The translations under genes and the position numbers were made by a program. The notes beneath the pieces were generated by a model. That model saw nothing but the letters and a program-made list of their open reading frames with translations, did not search any database and was not told the origin of the DNA. Source: Sipunculus nudus (Eukaryota > Annelida > Sipuncula > Golfingiida > Sipunculidae). From it: a DNA stretch of 64,000 nucleotides. Shown in pieces: positions 1 through 11,170 of the stretch; the stretch's first letter is position 1, and each line of letters starts with the position of its first letter. The stretch is taken from positions 45,038,401 through 45,102,400 of the forward strand of contig CM049317.1 in the NCBI GenBank assembly GCA_026874595.1, in the 5' to 3' direction.

Positions 1-826
1 GATGGTGGATGAAATGGAGACACGGACGGGGGTTGGGAAATGGGAATTTTTTTACCAGGTCATAATTTAATAGCAGGCTTAATTTGGACGATGATAGACC
101 TTATAATAGATATATTAATGGTGTTCCCAGTATTTATTAATATACTTTATATGTTAAACACTAGGCACGCAGGTTTTTACAATTGAACACAGTGTGAATA
201 CGATGTAGTTTTCAGCGAAACTGTATTACCAATATCCTTATACAGCGGACCAATCGGATAACGCGTAACATAATGTATACGTGTAGCCCACGCTGCAGTA
301 ACCGCTATGCTTAGCTATGATTGGCTGATAACAGCCCGCCATAAAAGATCATTTTTCTAATTAGCCGCTGGTAGTCATTTTTTTCTGAAATGATCCCCAA
401 ATTTTCCCAGAGTAGATCAGAATGGTGGCTAGCTTAGCGCCACCATGTGTCACTGTAAGAGACTATTGACTCATTTGCTGGTTTCCCTGGCCAGTTTCCT
501 CGTAAACGGGGAACCAGTAACACTAAGTTTTTTTTTTTCATTAAAAGGCATATGTATATAGTGGCTGCGATTGTGATTGTGTACAGACATGAAGGATGCA
601 GTCAGGAATTTTTTTGACCGGCAGAGGTTCGTGGCTGACCGCAGCCAGCCAATTTTAAACGGCATTTGCCGGTTGCCGGTCATCAAATTAAAAAAGAGGG
701 GCTGCCATTCTGCATAAACACTAAACCTACAGGCTGCATGTTCAAATTATGAGTTTACTGTTAGTTTAATATAATTTTTTATCATGTATTAAATACTGAA
801 CTTATATATGGACAAGAGTTTATAAA
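1..826. other. Unassigned AT-rich DNA
   Basis: No gene is recognised. A minus-strand open stretch at 471-686 has no domain, signal or splice support. An 8-bp inverted repeat, ATGGTGGC (422-429) with GCCACCAT (439-446), is the only local structure; it resembles the GGTGGC/GCCACC palindrome found in the repeat cores elsewhere in the window. Confidence 0.5.
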
Positions 827-1420
827 CAAGTGGCTCATGCGCCATGGTGCTCAGATGAATTCAAGGAGCCTTGAACAAAGGGTAAAAAGACTCCCGGAGT
901 ACTCAAAATGATGCATTTTTGCCAATAGACCTTAGATACAGGTAACAGTGACCTTATTCTACATCCAGCTGCTACCATTTGTGCCCTTCTGACTAACAGT
1001 GTGTGAAAATCAATTTCTTTCACACTGTTTGCAGAAAATAGGTCACAATGACATTATTTCAGGTTTCCAAGGGGATGTTTTTTATGGACGTGCCTGAAAG
1101 TCATGCATGAGGATTCTAGGGCTATTGGATACAATTTGTGCCCAGTCTGTCTCACTGAATGCTTGTTTTCTCCCCATGTTCGCAAAATATAGGTCAGCAT
1201 GACCTAATTTCAGAAGGGAGATTTGCCTAGGACTTTCCTGGATGTAGAGTTAGAAATTTCTAGGTCCTACTGTTATGGTTTGTGCCCTGATAACAGACAA
1301 ACACTTCATTTGAAGTTACAATTTGTGCCCGGTTTAAGGACAGCCAGACGGCAGGACAACTGGACGGAAGACGGACAAAGGGTGATCCCTATAGCTCAGA
1401 TGACTTACAGTCAGCTGAGC
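827..1420 (+). repeat. Family A element, short complete copy (594 bp)
   Basis: The 5' end is a variant of the family A start: CAAGTGGCTCATG, a near-palindrome, then GCTCAGATGA. The 3' end is the diagnostic hairpin GCTCAGATGAC-TTACA-GTCAGCTGAGC followed by TAA. The interior holds two core units that begin near 1034 and 1191 with a GGTCAnnnTGACC-type palindrome and share the phrases CTAATTTCAG and TTTGTGCCC. A degraded ACGG-like stretch (about 1345-1380) precedes the 3' hairpin. It is flanked by A-rich DNA on the left (TATAAA). It is a non-autonomous mobile element; no protein is encoded. Confidence 0.75.
1191..1205. promoter_or_regulatory. GGTCAnnnTGACC palindrome (ERE-like) in a family A core
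   Basis: The sequence reads AGGTCA-GCA-TGACCT, a perfect inverted repeat with a 3-bp spacer, identical to the consensus estrogen-receptor-type element. A second perfect copy lies at 11044-11058 (spacer CTA) in another family A core, and one-mismatch forms lie at 10972-10986 and 1036-1050. Seen: the palindrome. Inferred only: nuclear-receptor binding. It may equally be a structural part of the mobile element. Confidence 0.4.
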
Positions 1421-1475
1421 TAATGAACAAAAAAGACTTATTTTTCAAAGTTTTTTATTTCAGTTCCAACCTTAT

Positions 1476-2027
1476 CTACATCAGGGAATGTTGAAACAAA
1501 GTTGAACATGATCTTGAGAATGCTTTCTTATTCAGATTTGTGGATCCATTATAAATGTACATGAAGCAGCAGCAGGAGCTAACAAACTGATATGCATCAC
1601 ATTGACAATACATGACAGCACTAGAAATTCCTGGTATCAGATACCACAGTATTCCAAGACAATTAAGGCATACCCATCTAAAACAGGCCCACTTCTTCTG
1701 AAGCATATATTGACACTTTACAAGGCCAAGGTCAGCAGGGTAAAGGTCACCAATTTTTAACTTGTTCAACAATTTGGTGGAAACAATTTGTGTATCCAAT
1801 TTGAATAAGAAATCTGCAGGATAATTTTCACATATTGCAAGAATGATGTATTTAAACCCAGAAACTCTTAAAAAGTCTGTGTCCCATGTAGCTTCTCTGG
1901 TACAGGCTAAATACAGCAACCAGGCCAGATACCTGATTTTGATCAAATTGAGTTGTACATCAGCTGTACTCACTATTAGAAACCTCACCAGCGTAATCCC
2001 CATGAGAATGTTTTTATCAGATAACAA
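1476..2027 (-). CDS. Unrecognised 183-codon open stretch, doubtful gene
   Basis: This is the longest open stretch in the left 30 kb that does not derive from a tandem repeat. The frame opens at a TTG; the first ATG is eight codons further in. The predicted protein is rich in Leu, Ile and Cys, with hydrophobic patches near residues 8-20 and 120-135, including a run of three Cys near residues 152-154. I recognise no domain, and codon use does not clearly stand out from the AT-rich background. There is no convincing splice site or polyadenylation context. It could be a decayed exon or chance. The low confidence reflects length as the only support. Confidence 0.12.
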   Translation of the reverse strand: MLSDKNILMGITLVRFLIVSTADVQLNLIKIRYLAWLLYLACTREATWDTDFLRVSGFKYIILAICENYPADFLFKLDTQIVSTKLLNKLKIGDLYPADLGLVKCQYMLQKKWACFRWVCLNCLGILWYLIPGISSAVMYCQCDAYQFVSSCCCFMYIYNGSTNLNKKAFSRSCSTLFQHSLM

Positions 2028-2040
2028 GTGCTGTGTGTGA

Positions 2041-3772
2041 GGACATCACAGGACTAAATTTAGCGCTAGCTTAAGTCCTCATGACAGCATCAGATAAAAC
2101 AGCCAACACCTCATCAAAGTTGAATGACAAGGCAGCACCTTGCAGCTGTATGCTGAAAACACTCTACCAAGCTCAAAAAGTTAACCTGTCTTGCAGGCCA
2201 GCTGAGAATTAGGACCCTGAAAACACACCAAAAGGCACTGGGTCAGCTTTACAACTGGTCCACCCAGCCCCAAAATAATGAAATGTCTTGTCTGAACCCA
2301 TTACACTAGACCACTTCACAACAAACTATTAATAAGTACCAACATCACAGTCGCCCACCAAATTTGTCTTTTAAAATTAGTTCTTGAGGTTACCAGGGGA
2401 TACAGATTTACCATTAAAAGACTTGGTTCAAATTCCCAGATATCTAGTGTATTTCATGGCCCTAGCATGAAAATCTTGAATCTAGATAGTCTGTTTACCA
2501 TGCACCTTTCAACATTTCCACGTGAACAGACATAAAACTAAATATGAGTTTCTAACTTAATTACTCAAAATAATGATCAGCTTGTTAAATTCTCAATTCA
2601 AGATGATGAGTATCAGCAAAGGTTTAGAGTGGAATCATGCTTTATTTGGACCACACCCAAATCCTCAAGTTATAGAATTTTTATGGTTCTGCATATGTCA
2701 GTTCAGGTACTGAACAGGTATCTTTTTTTATTCTGTGATGTGGGAATAATATTTATTATTTTTATAGTCTTGACAAAAGTGAAAAATACATGATGACAAC
2801 AGTTACAAATGGCATGAGATTGCAGCCAACTTAAAAAATAAACAGTTTAATTTTTAATAAACTTATGTGCTGTTATTACCCGATCTGCACACTGACAGCT
2901 ATGGTCACTATATTATGTATAACTTGTATTTGTATAAATTAAATTAATATTTTCAAGTGAATCTATCAAAAGGAAGCAGGTAAAGAGACTAGTAATGAGA
3001 TGTACATCCTGGATGTCATTATGAGGAAGTAATTATAATACACAGGTGTGATCTATGAATAAAACAGAAACTGTGGGGAAACCCCTCACACAATGCTGGA
3101 GAAAATTCCCACATTTATGACACTATATTTACCTACAAAAACTGGAGAATCCCCCTTATATTAATACAGTGACGTATGGTCAGAGATTCCTGATTCCCAC
3201 TCTCAACCACCAAGATTTTTTAGACCAATTTTAAACCATGACAGATAAATTGCTCGGAATAATCACCCAATGTTTATCTACACTAGGGTTGACATCCCCA
3301 CTTGCATAAAATCCTGGATCCACGCCTGAAGGGGCAGACAAAGTGGAGATGTGGGTAATGGGGCAGACAAACAAGTATTGTTTGGTTTTGACATAGGTAT
3401 GAGTCATTTACTGAGTGCCAGTGTAGTTTTTTTGGGTGCCTTGGGTGACAGCATGCATGCTGGGTAAAGCGTTGAAATGCCTTGTCCCCTTGGTCAGTCT
3501 GTCTGCCTGTTTGTTAGTTTGTGTACAGATAACTCAAGGCCTCAAGGGAGTCAAGGCAGGGAGACCTGATGGTGATCTTGATAAAGTCTTTACTCTGGAG
3601 GTGGTATGTTCTCTCTGTTGACTCTCTAGTTATACCTGTGACTCTCCTCCATTTTTATTGACTGCTGTGTGCCGGTTCAGCAATAATGTTACAATGTTGC
3701 AAAGATGTGGGGACCACTTGATGTTCCAATCAATACATTTTTTATTTAGTTTTACTGAACTAATGAGTAAAA
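2041..3772. other. No gene seen
   Basis: AT-rich DNA without recognisable domains, tRNA arms or tandem structure. A short box-B-like string near 2420 was considered and rejected. The open stretch at 3436-3621 has no supporting feature. Confidence 0.5.
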
Positions 3773-4168
3773 CAAGGGACCTATGGGTCACGACGCTCAG
3801 CTGTTATATATGATAAAAAAATATTATTTAGAAATGAGGCACATGCTGCTTTTGTATGGTAATAAATATAAGCTGTATTATGAGTTGTTGTTGTTTAGCT
3901 TATGTATGATTTTGATAGTACCTTTGCAGACAGGGAAGAGGATTGATTTCATTTATTTTATTAACAATTGGAGTACTATTGTCACACAGATTTTGACTTG
4001 GCCATATAACTTATAAGCAGAACATATAATATAAGAGTTTAACTATTTATTAAAAAAAATTACAAATATTGTCCCAAATATAATTTTTATTAAAAATAAT
4101 AAGAGAATCATATGATTGTTTAAAATGAAATATAACTGATATGATTATTAAAATAATATTAAAGAATA

Positions 4169-4192
4169 TATTCATGAATGCATTCATGAATA
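4169..4192. repeat. 24-bp perfect palindrome inside family A
   Basis: The half-site TATTCATGAATG is followed directly by its own reverse complement with no spacer. The same palindrome recurs at equivalent positions in other long family A copies (near 42415 and 44629), so it is a conserved internal part of the long subtype rather than a chance structure. Confidence 0.75.
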
Positions 4193-6248
4193 CATTTTGA
4201 AAGTATTTGCACGAGTATTCATATACTTTCATTTTTACCTGAATTCCCATTCTTTATGCAAGAAATTTTATAATAGAGTACATAATCATGTTCGTATTTA
4301 AATACAATTACAAAGTATTCGCACCATGTCTGGTATTTATTCAATTTTCACCAAACAATGATGTTGAGAATCCAGAATATACAAAATTCACACATTTAAA
4401 TAATGATCATAAGTACCTGGTTTTACGGCTTTTATTTATGTTAAAAAATAACTGTAAAAATTCATTTTGGACTAATTTCACATCAATGTACACACTGGAC
4501 ACAGTAGGAATCTAGATTAATATTATCAACTGAATCTTTGTCTATCATTAATTTCCTTCATATGATCCCTAATGATTAGTAATAATTAATAATATGATTT
4601 ACTTCTTTATCATTAAAATTGAACTGAAAAATGCCATAGGTGACTGCATGGTGTTATTTGGAATATGTGACATTCTACCCATCGATACAAGATTCTTATA
4701 TCATCAGTAACTGCAAGTTAATTTCCTGTTATTATAAACTAACAAATTCCTTTTCTAATTTTCTTTAATTTGTTATTAAAAACCAATAAAATTTATTAAT
4801 TTGTTGTTTATTGTTATGTTGTTGGTTAAAACTTCTAGATGAGTTGGGTTGGACACCTGGATCAACTGTGGCTGGCCATAAGCTGCCTTGATTCCTGTAT
4901 GCCTCGCCTCAAGCGTGCATAATTTGATGAAAGGTCAACAAGGTCAACATACAGGTGACTCAAGAGGGGCTGGAGAGAGCCAAAGTCTGACAGGGTCTCA
5001 TAAAAAACATTATATGTTTTTGAATTATATGAAAATTATATCAACAGTGCTCACAGGAAACAAACGTGCCATGGTCAAAGTTGGGCAAAATTTAAGGTAC
5101 TAATTTTATATTTATACTAATAACTTATAAAATTTGAAAAATTCAGAACTAATTTTGGGTATTCAATTGAATCTTGATTAAATAATGTTACATCCCTGAC
5201 AAAAAAATCTCTAGCAATGCCCTTGTTAAGGGAGTAAATATATTTCTTGATTTTTTACAAAGTGCATTATGTTTGGGCCCATAACTTAAAACAATTACGC
5301 AATACTGACATCATTCTGGGATGTGCATAGAGAATGAAAAATATGTATATTGTTTATGATTAAAGTCAGATCAGTGGTTTTGATATTAGGCAGTCTTGAA
5401 GTGTAACAATGGGTTTTTAATGGGAAAATGAAGTTTTTCATTAATATCTCGAAGGTATTAAGTCCTAGTGACCAAATTCTTGGCATGGTAGGGGATTTTG
5501 GAGACATCTAACTGTATGCTGAATTTAAGGAACTTAGAGCTGAAGCTGGGGAGCTGAGCTTTTGCAAACTGCATAACACTAGCTTGATGTAAACAATATG
5601 TTACAAGGTGCTTGAAAACTTGATTAAAATCTACAGTTTTTGATCAACTGGTTTCAAATTTTTGGTGTAAACAGTTGAAATGCTGACAAAAACATGCTGT
5701 GAAAATTAAATCCACAGTACTTACAGGAAAAAAACGTGCCATGGTCAAAGTTGGGCAAAATTTAAGGTACCAATTTTTTATTTGTATTAATATTTTAAAA
5801 AATTTAAAAGATTTTCATCTAATTTTGGGTATACAATTTAATTTTGATTAATTTAAGTTATATTACTGGAAAAAAGGTCCACAGCTTTAAATTTTTTTGT
5901 GTTAAGTGATCTAATATCTTTCCTTATTTTTTTCAAAATGCATTATGTTTGGGCCCAGAACTTTTTTAAATTAAATAATACAGACATAATTTCTGGCATG
6001 TACATAGGAACTATATAGAGGAATATTTATGGTAAATATGAGGAAAAACAGATGAGTGGTTTTGATATTAGGCAGTCCTAAAGTGTGAAAATAGGTTTTT
6101 AATAAAAAATTAAGGTTTTTCCTTAATTTCTCAAAGGAACAAAGTTGCAAAGACCCAGTTTTCGGCTTGGTAGGAGATCTTGGGGACATCTAACATTATG
6201 CCGAATTTTGGATTCCTAGGTCTTACGGTTTCAAAACGTGCCACATCT

Positions 6249-6286
6249 ACGGACGGACGGACGGACGGACAGACGGACAGACGACG
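6249..6286 (+). repeat. (ACGG)n microsatellite of family A
   Basis: Tandem ACGG with some ACAG units sits immediately inside the conserved 3' end. The same tract appears at about 15925, 31671, 34887, 46767, 47163 and 49115 in other family A copies, with variable repeat number. Such ACGG tracts are reported in bivalve pearl/CvA-type elements (from memory). Confidence 0.8.
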
Positions 6287-6306
6287 GACAATGGACCACG
6301 ACTATA

Positions 6307-6333
6307 GCTCAGATGACTTATAGTCAGCTGAGC
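6307..6333 (+). repeat. Family A 3' terminal hairpin
   Basis: GCTCAGATGAC pairs with GTCAGCTGAGC across a 5-nt loop: 11 bp with one mismatch. The outer arm GCTCAG/CTGAGC is also the partner of the 5' subterminal GCTCAGCTG motif. This hairpin marks family A 3' ends ending at 1420, 6333, 16024, 31774, 35273, 46846, 47239, 49191 and 57177. Confidence 0.85.
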
Positions 6334-7256
6334 TAAAAATACATGAACAAAAAGATACTAATTTGGAAGCCATATACTGAAGAGGATCATGAAAGATTCA
6401 TGCAGAGTATCAATCTTTTATGACATAAGTAAGTATAGGGAAAGTCACACAGATAACCAGGGAAAATGGAAGTGTGAACAAAAAACACATTTTTCATTCA
6501 TCAAGGGTGAAACTGAAAGTTATTTTATTAATTAGCTCATTACTTACTGTGTACAGTACATTAACTGGATCCAACATGGACCAACAATTTCTCTGACTGG
6601 TTAACTCAATCTCACTTTAATAAGGGTGTCCTTAACAACAGTAGAACTAGACCAGCCAGGATTTGCAAAACAATTAATTCTGTTTCCTTTGTGAATAGAC
6701 AAGAATTTTTTATCAAGTCTGGGGGTTGATCTGTTGTGGAAACTCCTTGATCCAATTTTTCAGGCAATACATAAACCAAATGGCAAGACCAAATCCAGGA
6801 ACCAGGAAAAAAACCTGCTCTCAGCATGTATATTACTCATGTTGCTATGATAAAATGATCTGATACTGGACGATAAAAAGACCAGGCCAGGAAGCAAAAC
6901 AACAGAAATACGGAGGCGGGAGGATGCGTAGGAAGATGGAATAACTTGACAGAACAGTTTCATTCATCAAAAATTAATAAGCACCAGTGAACAAGGTGCA
7001 TATATTTAGAATATGTTGGACCGCTCTCTCACACTCTGCCACAAAACCCTGGTTCTAGCACCCAGGAAGAAGTACTCTATAAGTGTTGGTAGACGCATCA
7101 AAACAACAATGCCCTCCCCTCATATACATTACTACTACTTCTGTCTAATCATATATTAAAGATTATCTAAGATTTTTTTTCAGGCTTGGACTAAGATTTT
7201 CTCACATAAAAGCAGCATTATACAGCCTGACAAATATGATTACTGAAGACAATAAA
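6334..7256. other. No gene seen
   Basis: Unique-looking AT-rich DNA. The overlapping minus-strand open stretches at 6612-6963 have no recognisable domain or splice context. Confidence 0.5.
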
Positions 7257-7490
7257 GAGGCCTGGATAGTCGAGGGTTAAAACATCGGCTCTGTCCACTG
7301 GCGACCCTGGTTTGATCCCCTGCGTGGCTATGAGATTGGGTTCTAGTTACCTGTCCAAGGCTGGTGGTTTTCTCCGGGTTCTCTGGTTTCCTCCACCTCA
7401 ACAGTCTGCTTAACGCCAACATCTCAGCCATGGAGAGTGCCATGATTAGTTATTATAACTATTTGTACAATCCATGTAAAATAAATTAGT
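7257..7490 (+). mobile_element. tRNA-derived SINE
   Basis: The head resembles a tRNA: a box A-like stretch (GATAGTCGAGGGTTAAAAC, from about 7264) and box B GGTTTGATCCCC (7309-7320) at tRNA-like spacing. Downstream is a central block with TTTTCTCCGGGTTCTCTGG (7368-7386) and GGTTTCCTCCACC, a string I recall from the conserved central domain of widespread metazoan SINEs. The 3' part turns AT-rich and ends near ATGTAAAATAAATTAG. Such elements are transcribed by RNA polymerase III and copied by LINE machinery. The exact 3' end is uncertain. Confidence 0.7.
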
Positions 7491-7501
7491 TTATATTTAG
7501 C

Positions 7502-9379
7502 AAGGCCTGCAGACTTATGCGTACTTGTGCAATGGTTTATACATCAGGTAATATGCTTCAGTGCTGGGCCATTACTTTGCAAGTAGGCCTACATGTCTTG
7601 TATACAACAAAGGTATCAGAGATTCATACATATGCCCGGTTTCAGGCTGATATCCCATCCCGAGAAATAAGCAGGGACATACACTGTGCAAAAATAATTG
7701 TAGGTGGTGCCACCAGTCTTGTTTACGACAAAACTTTACAATATGTATTAATTTGCCCAATTTCTGACTAATATATCAAATTCCTCTGGAGAAATAAGCA
7801 GGCACATACACTGTGCAAAAGTCATTGTAGGTGGCGACACCTGTCTAATGAACAAGAAAGCCATCAAAGATGCATAGACAGGTCAAAATATCAGGCCAAT
7901 ACATTAAACTTCTCGAGTTTGATGCACTGGGCTGACCAGGCTTGGGTGAGAAGGGCACTGTGACAAATTTCTGGCTCAAGCAATGCACTGAATGAACTCT
8001 TGACCTGCACCTGGCTAGCCTGATTGAACTTTTGACCTGTACCTGGCTGCACTGAGTGAACTCTTGACATGTTGCATAATCTGACACAGTTGGCAGTCCG
8101 CCAAAGCTATAAATAGAATCCAGCCACTGCACTGAGTGAACTCTTGACCAATACCTGGCTGCACTGAGTAAACTCTTGACCTGTTGCCTGATCTGATACA
8201 GTTGCCAGTCTGCAAAAGCTATAAATAGATCCAGGCAGACCTTTGGATTGTTGCAAAATCTGAAATAGTTGGCAGTCTGTCATGCTATTAAACCTGAAAT
8301 CTAGTGGCAGGATGTTATAGATGCTGATAAACTGGTGCCAGGCTAGATGTAACTGCTTCACACAGCTTACATATATGGTTAAATGACTCAATTCAATCTC
8401 CATTATTCAGCCAAAAGTCATTCATATGGAACCATTTAAGACAATTAATAAGAATTACTGTGGAGATTTTTTTTGTAAAATATTAAACAAACTGGCTTCA
8501 GTGGCGTCAGTCAAAAAATGTTTTGCAGGTTTATGACTAATATAGAAAGATACAGCAAACTGGCTAAGTTCAGCTTCCTGTAACTCAGCCAAAAATCACT
8601 GAACCAAAACCATTTTAACATACTTGAACTATCACGTCTGAGGATAATTAACGTGTGAGATTTAAGACCTTGGCCCCATGTTTTTGAGAAGAATATCTTT
8701 GTAGCTAATGAGCCGACTAAATTCAACTACTCATAACTCAGCCAAAAGTCACTAAACACACCATTTGAACAAACTTCAGAAAGCACTACCCTAGGATCAT
8801 TTCTGTGTGATATTAAACAATTTGGCCATATGGTTTCAGAGAAGAAGTCCTTTGTAGCCCTCATTATGATACATGCACTGATGACCCCTGTACTAAAAAG
8901 GCCGATGCAGGTGGTGCCACCAATACTTCAATTTCAGATATGACTCATGTGACCAACATTGGCATAAAATTTGGTGATGACAGCTCAAGCCGTTTCTGAG
9001 ATTGGAATTTTAGTATGTTTTTTTTGACAGATGACTTAGTTCAACTTCCTGTAACTCTGCCAAAAATCATCGAACTGGAACCATTCGAACAAACTTGAGA
9101 GAATTGGTATAAGAGATTATTTCTGTAAAATATTAAAAAATTAGGCTGGACCGTTATGAAGGAGAAAATTTTTAAAGGTTTTTTTTTAGCTTTTTCTCTT
9201 TAAAATCTAAGAAAATGTATTTAGCCAAAAAATAAGCAAAATCCAATATAGTTTTTCAGATGGCTAATTTTTTGCATAAGTTTTCGTGCTGCTAGCGCCT
9301 GTCGTTTTCGAGATAGTATGGGTTAATGTACTGACGACAGACAACACCACACCATCACATTAGCTCACAGGTTCGCTAA
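7502..9379 (+). repeat. Family C element, long copy
   Basis: The 5' end is a diverged form of AAGGCCTACAGGCC (GGCCT/AGGCC hairpin), best preserved at 20514. The 3' end reads TTAGCTCACAGGTTCGCTAA, where TTAGC/GCTAA closes a hairpin around ACAGGTTC, the partner of GAACCTGT near the 5' end of the 20514 copy. Core units with GGTGGTGCCACC (7703-7714, 8910-8921) and CACTGTGCAAAA occupy the left half; units built on AACTCAGCCAAAAATCACTG follow. A CACCACACCATCACATTAGC block precedes the end. No ORF of note. Confidence 0.65.
7985..8190 (+). repeat. 32-bp imperfect tandem repeat inside family C
   Basis: Several units of the type ACTGAGTGAACTCTTGACCT followed by GTACCTGGCTGC. The array also occurs in the 20514 copy (about 21040-21130 and 21270-21330), so it belongs to the element. 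It generates the overlapping minus-strand open stretches between 7845 and 8403. Confidence 0.65.
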
Positions 9380-9380
9380 C

Positions 9381-9875
9381 GAGGCCTACAGGCATGTGCC
9401 ATGGGATATACACCAGGTATAATGCTTCAATGCTGGACCATTACCTTTCAAGTACACGTGTAACATGTATATGAACAATGCTAGTACTAAACATTTTGAA
9501 TAAGAAACAATTACACAAATATCACTGCTGAAATTCTGGCATGGGTGCATACAACACAAAAATGATTGTAGCTGGCCACCACCAGTCTTGTATACAACCA
9601 AGCTATCAGGGATATACATATGCCCAATTTCAGACTGATATATCAAACCCTCCTGAGAAATAAGCGGGGCGATACACTGTGCAAAAATTATTGTAGGTGG
9701 CACCACCAGTCTTGTATACAACAAAGCTATTAAGTTTTGTATACAACAGATGGCTAATTTTTCATAAAGTGTTGTGATGCTAGCTCCAGTCGTTTTTGAG
9801 TTAGAATGGGTTAACATACAGATGACAGATGCTGGACGAAGCCACAACATCGCATTGGCTCTCAGGTTCTCTAAA
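9381..9875 (+). repeat. Family C element, internally deleted copy in tandem
   Basis: It begins GAGGCCTACAGGC directly after the 3' end of the preceding copy, keeps the 5' block (ATACACCAGGTATAATGCTT) and one core palindrome GGTGGCACCACC (9696-9707), then jumps to the 3' block ending CATTGGCTCTCAGGTTCTCTAA. About 1.4 kb of the long form is missing. A minus-strand open stretch at 9386-9922 spans the copy and is taken as chance. Confidence 0.6.
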
Positions 9876-10051
9876 AATGTAACATTGCTGCTATCTGTGA
9901 TCAAAACTAACCAATCCTGCATTTACAAAACATTTCACAAGAATATTTTTAGGAAATGGAAAGAAAAAAACATTAATTTCAAGAAAATGAGAAGAATATG
10001 ATATGAATCTTACAGTGTCAAAATTAACGTATCTCACACTGAATGTTACTA

Positions 10052-10227
10052 AAGTGGAACCCTGCCATGGGGCAAACATACAATTGTGACCACCCAACAA
10101 TTTTGACCACTTTTCTTGGTCCTGATTATATGATCCAGGTGACTTAGAATTTTACAAATACGACCACCCCAAAATTATGACCACTGTGGGCAATCCCCAA
10201 ATTGGTCATAATTTAGGAATTCCACTG
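10052..10227. mobile_element. Small TIR element (MITE), pogo/Tigger-like ends
   Basis: 176 bp with inverted ends AAGTGGAACCCT on the left and its partner AGGAATTCCACTG on the right, flanked by TA on both sides (10050-10051 and 10228-10229). The interior repeats phrases of the type GACCACCC and ATTTTGACCAC. TA target duplication and CAGTGGAA-type ends fit the Tc1/mariner-pogo group. No coding capacity. Confidence 0.55.
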
Positions 10228-10635
10228 TATGTAACAGTCAAAAGTAGTCTCAAATATCATTTAACAAAACATCCTATGTACAAAGACTACAAGAAGATGC
10301 TTTCTTAAACAATGCAACCTGCAAAGTTCATATTATTAAAATATCCCCAAGTTTTTTTTCATTTTCTTGATTTCAAGAATATTCCTGGACATACTCCAAA
10401 TCCTCAACTTTTAGAAAACCCATAGGTTGTGATACTTCAACTCATACCCACTGGTGGGTGTGGCAAAACTTAATTGATAAGTACATTTTTTATTGGTTCA
10501 TCCACATCAATACTTGGAAGTACAGATAAGATTGTTTAATCTGCATAAAAACATGGATGTACAGGTTTGTTTGTCTGATCTGCTTTGAAACTTGGTAAGT
10601 ACAGCTTTCAATTGGTTGGTTTGTTGGTCTGCTTT
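10228..10635. other. No gene seen
   Basis: AT-rich spacer with diverged short repeats (TTTGTTTGTCTGATCTGCTTT near 10565-10630). Nothing further is recognisable. Confidence 0.45.
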
Positions 10636-11170
10636 AAAAGTGACCCATGGGTCATGATGCTCAGCTGACAAGGAAGACATCCAGAAAAGGATTATTATCA
10701 TCTGAATGCCAAATTTTGTAGGTGGTAACCCCGTTCAACTGTAGCAATTAAAGTTCTTCAGAATCAACACGAACAAAAGGTTTCATGATAAAATGTCCAG
10801 CAATTCCCATGAAATCTAGACTTTTTGTATGCAGTTAGTTGAGTTAAAAATACCATGCACATTTTTTAAGGACATCCCTGGATGTCAAGACAGAAGATTC
10901 TAGGTTCAACAGTAAAGTTTTGTACTCTGTCTGATTGTCTGGATGCTTAAAATGTATTTGGACAGTTATATAGGTCACCATAACCTAATTTCAGGTTCTC
11001 TGGTGATTGCCCAAGATGTTCTGGCTGGTAGCATCCAAAATATAGGTCACTATGACCTAATTTCAGGTTTCCATGGTGATTGCCCAAGACTTCCCTGTAT
11101 ATTACATTCGATCATTCTGGGGCTGGCAGATACAATTTGTGCCCCATTTGACGAACTAGTCCTCAAAATC
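10636..11170 (+). repeat. Family A element, 5' end and cores, 3' end missing
   Basis: The 5' end carries TGACCCATGGGTCA, a perfect 14-bp palindrome, then GCTCAGCTGACA. Two core units follow (near 10970 and 11042), each with a GGTCAnnnTGACC-type palindrome, CTAATTTCAGG and GTGATTGCCCAAGA. No 3' hairpin is found downstream before sequence similarity fades near 11170, so the copy is truncated or recombined. Confidence 0.6.

Larger units (their letters stand above)
3773..6333 (+). repeat. Family A element, long complete copy (2561 bp)
   Basis: It starts with CAAGGGACCTATGGGTCAC (a GACC/GGTC mini-hairpin), then GCTCAGCTG. It ends with an ACGG microsatellite, GGACCACGACTATA and the 27-nt 3' hairpin at 6307-6333, followed by TAAAAA. 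The interior has a 24-bp palindrome (4169-4192), a TTGGGTTGGACACC block near 4845, and two diverged core units of about 670 bp beginning near 5049 and 5720, each with the phrase GTGCCATGGTCAAAGTTGGG. Each unit contains a 70-codon open stretch on the minus strand (5295-5507, 5971-6189). The same order is found in the three copies of the 39.6-49.2 kb stack. No transposase is encoded, so it must be mobilised in trans if it is active. Confidence 0.85.

Noticed and set aside
2390-2450. Possible tRNA or SINE box B (GGTTCAAATTCCC)
   Set aside because: No box A at proper spacing and no foldable arms; a single box B-like word is expected by chance.
6307-6333. Classical Helitron 3' end (hairpin then CTRR)
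   Set aside because: The hairpin is followed by TAAA and GAGCTAA contains CTAA, but the hairpin overlaps it, the 5' end is CAAGGG rather than TC, and families B and D lack CTRR. A Helentron-like assignment is kept only as a hypothesis.
3773-6333. Retroviral or LTR element reading of family A
   Set aside because: No long terminal direct repeats, no reverse-transcriptase motif, and ends form asymmetric hairpins.
8015-8403. Overlapping 60-98 codon minus-strand ORFs
   Set aside because: They read through the 32-bp tandem repeat and core units of family C and have no ORF counterpart conserved in the 20514 copy.
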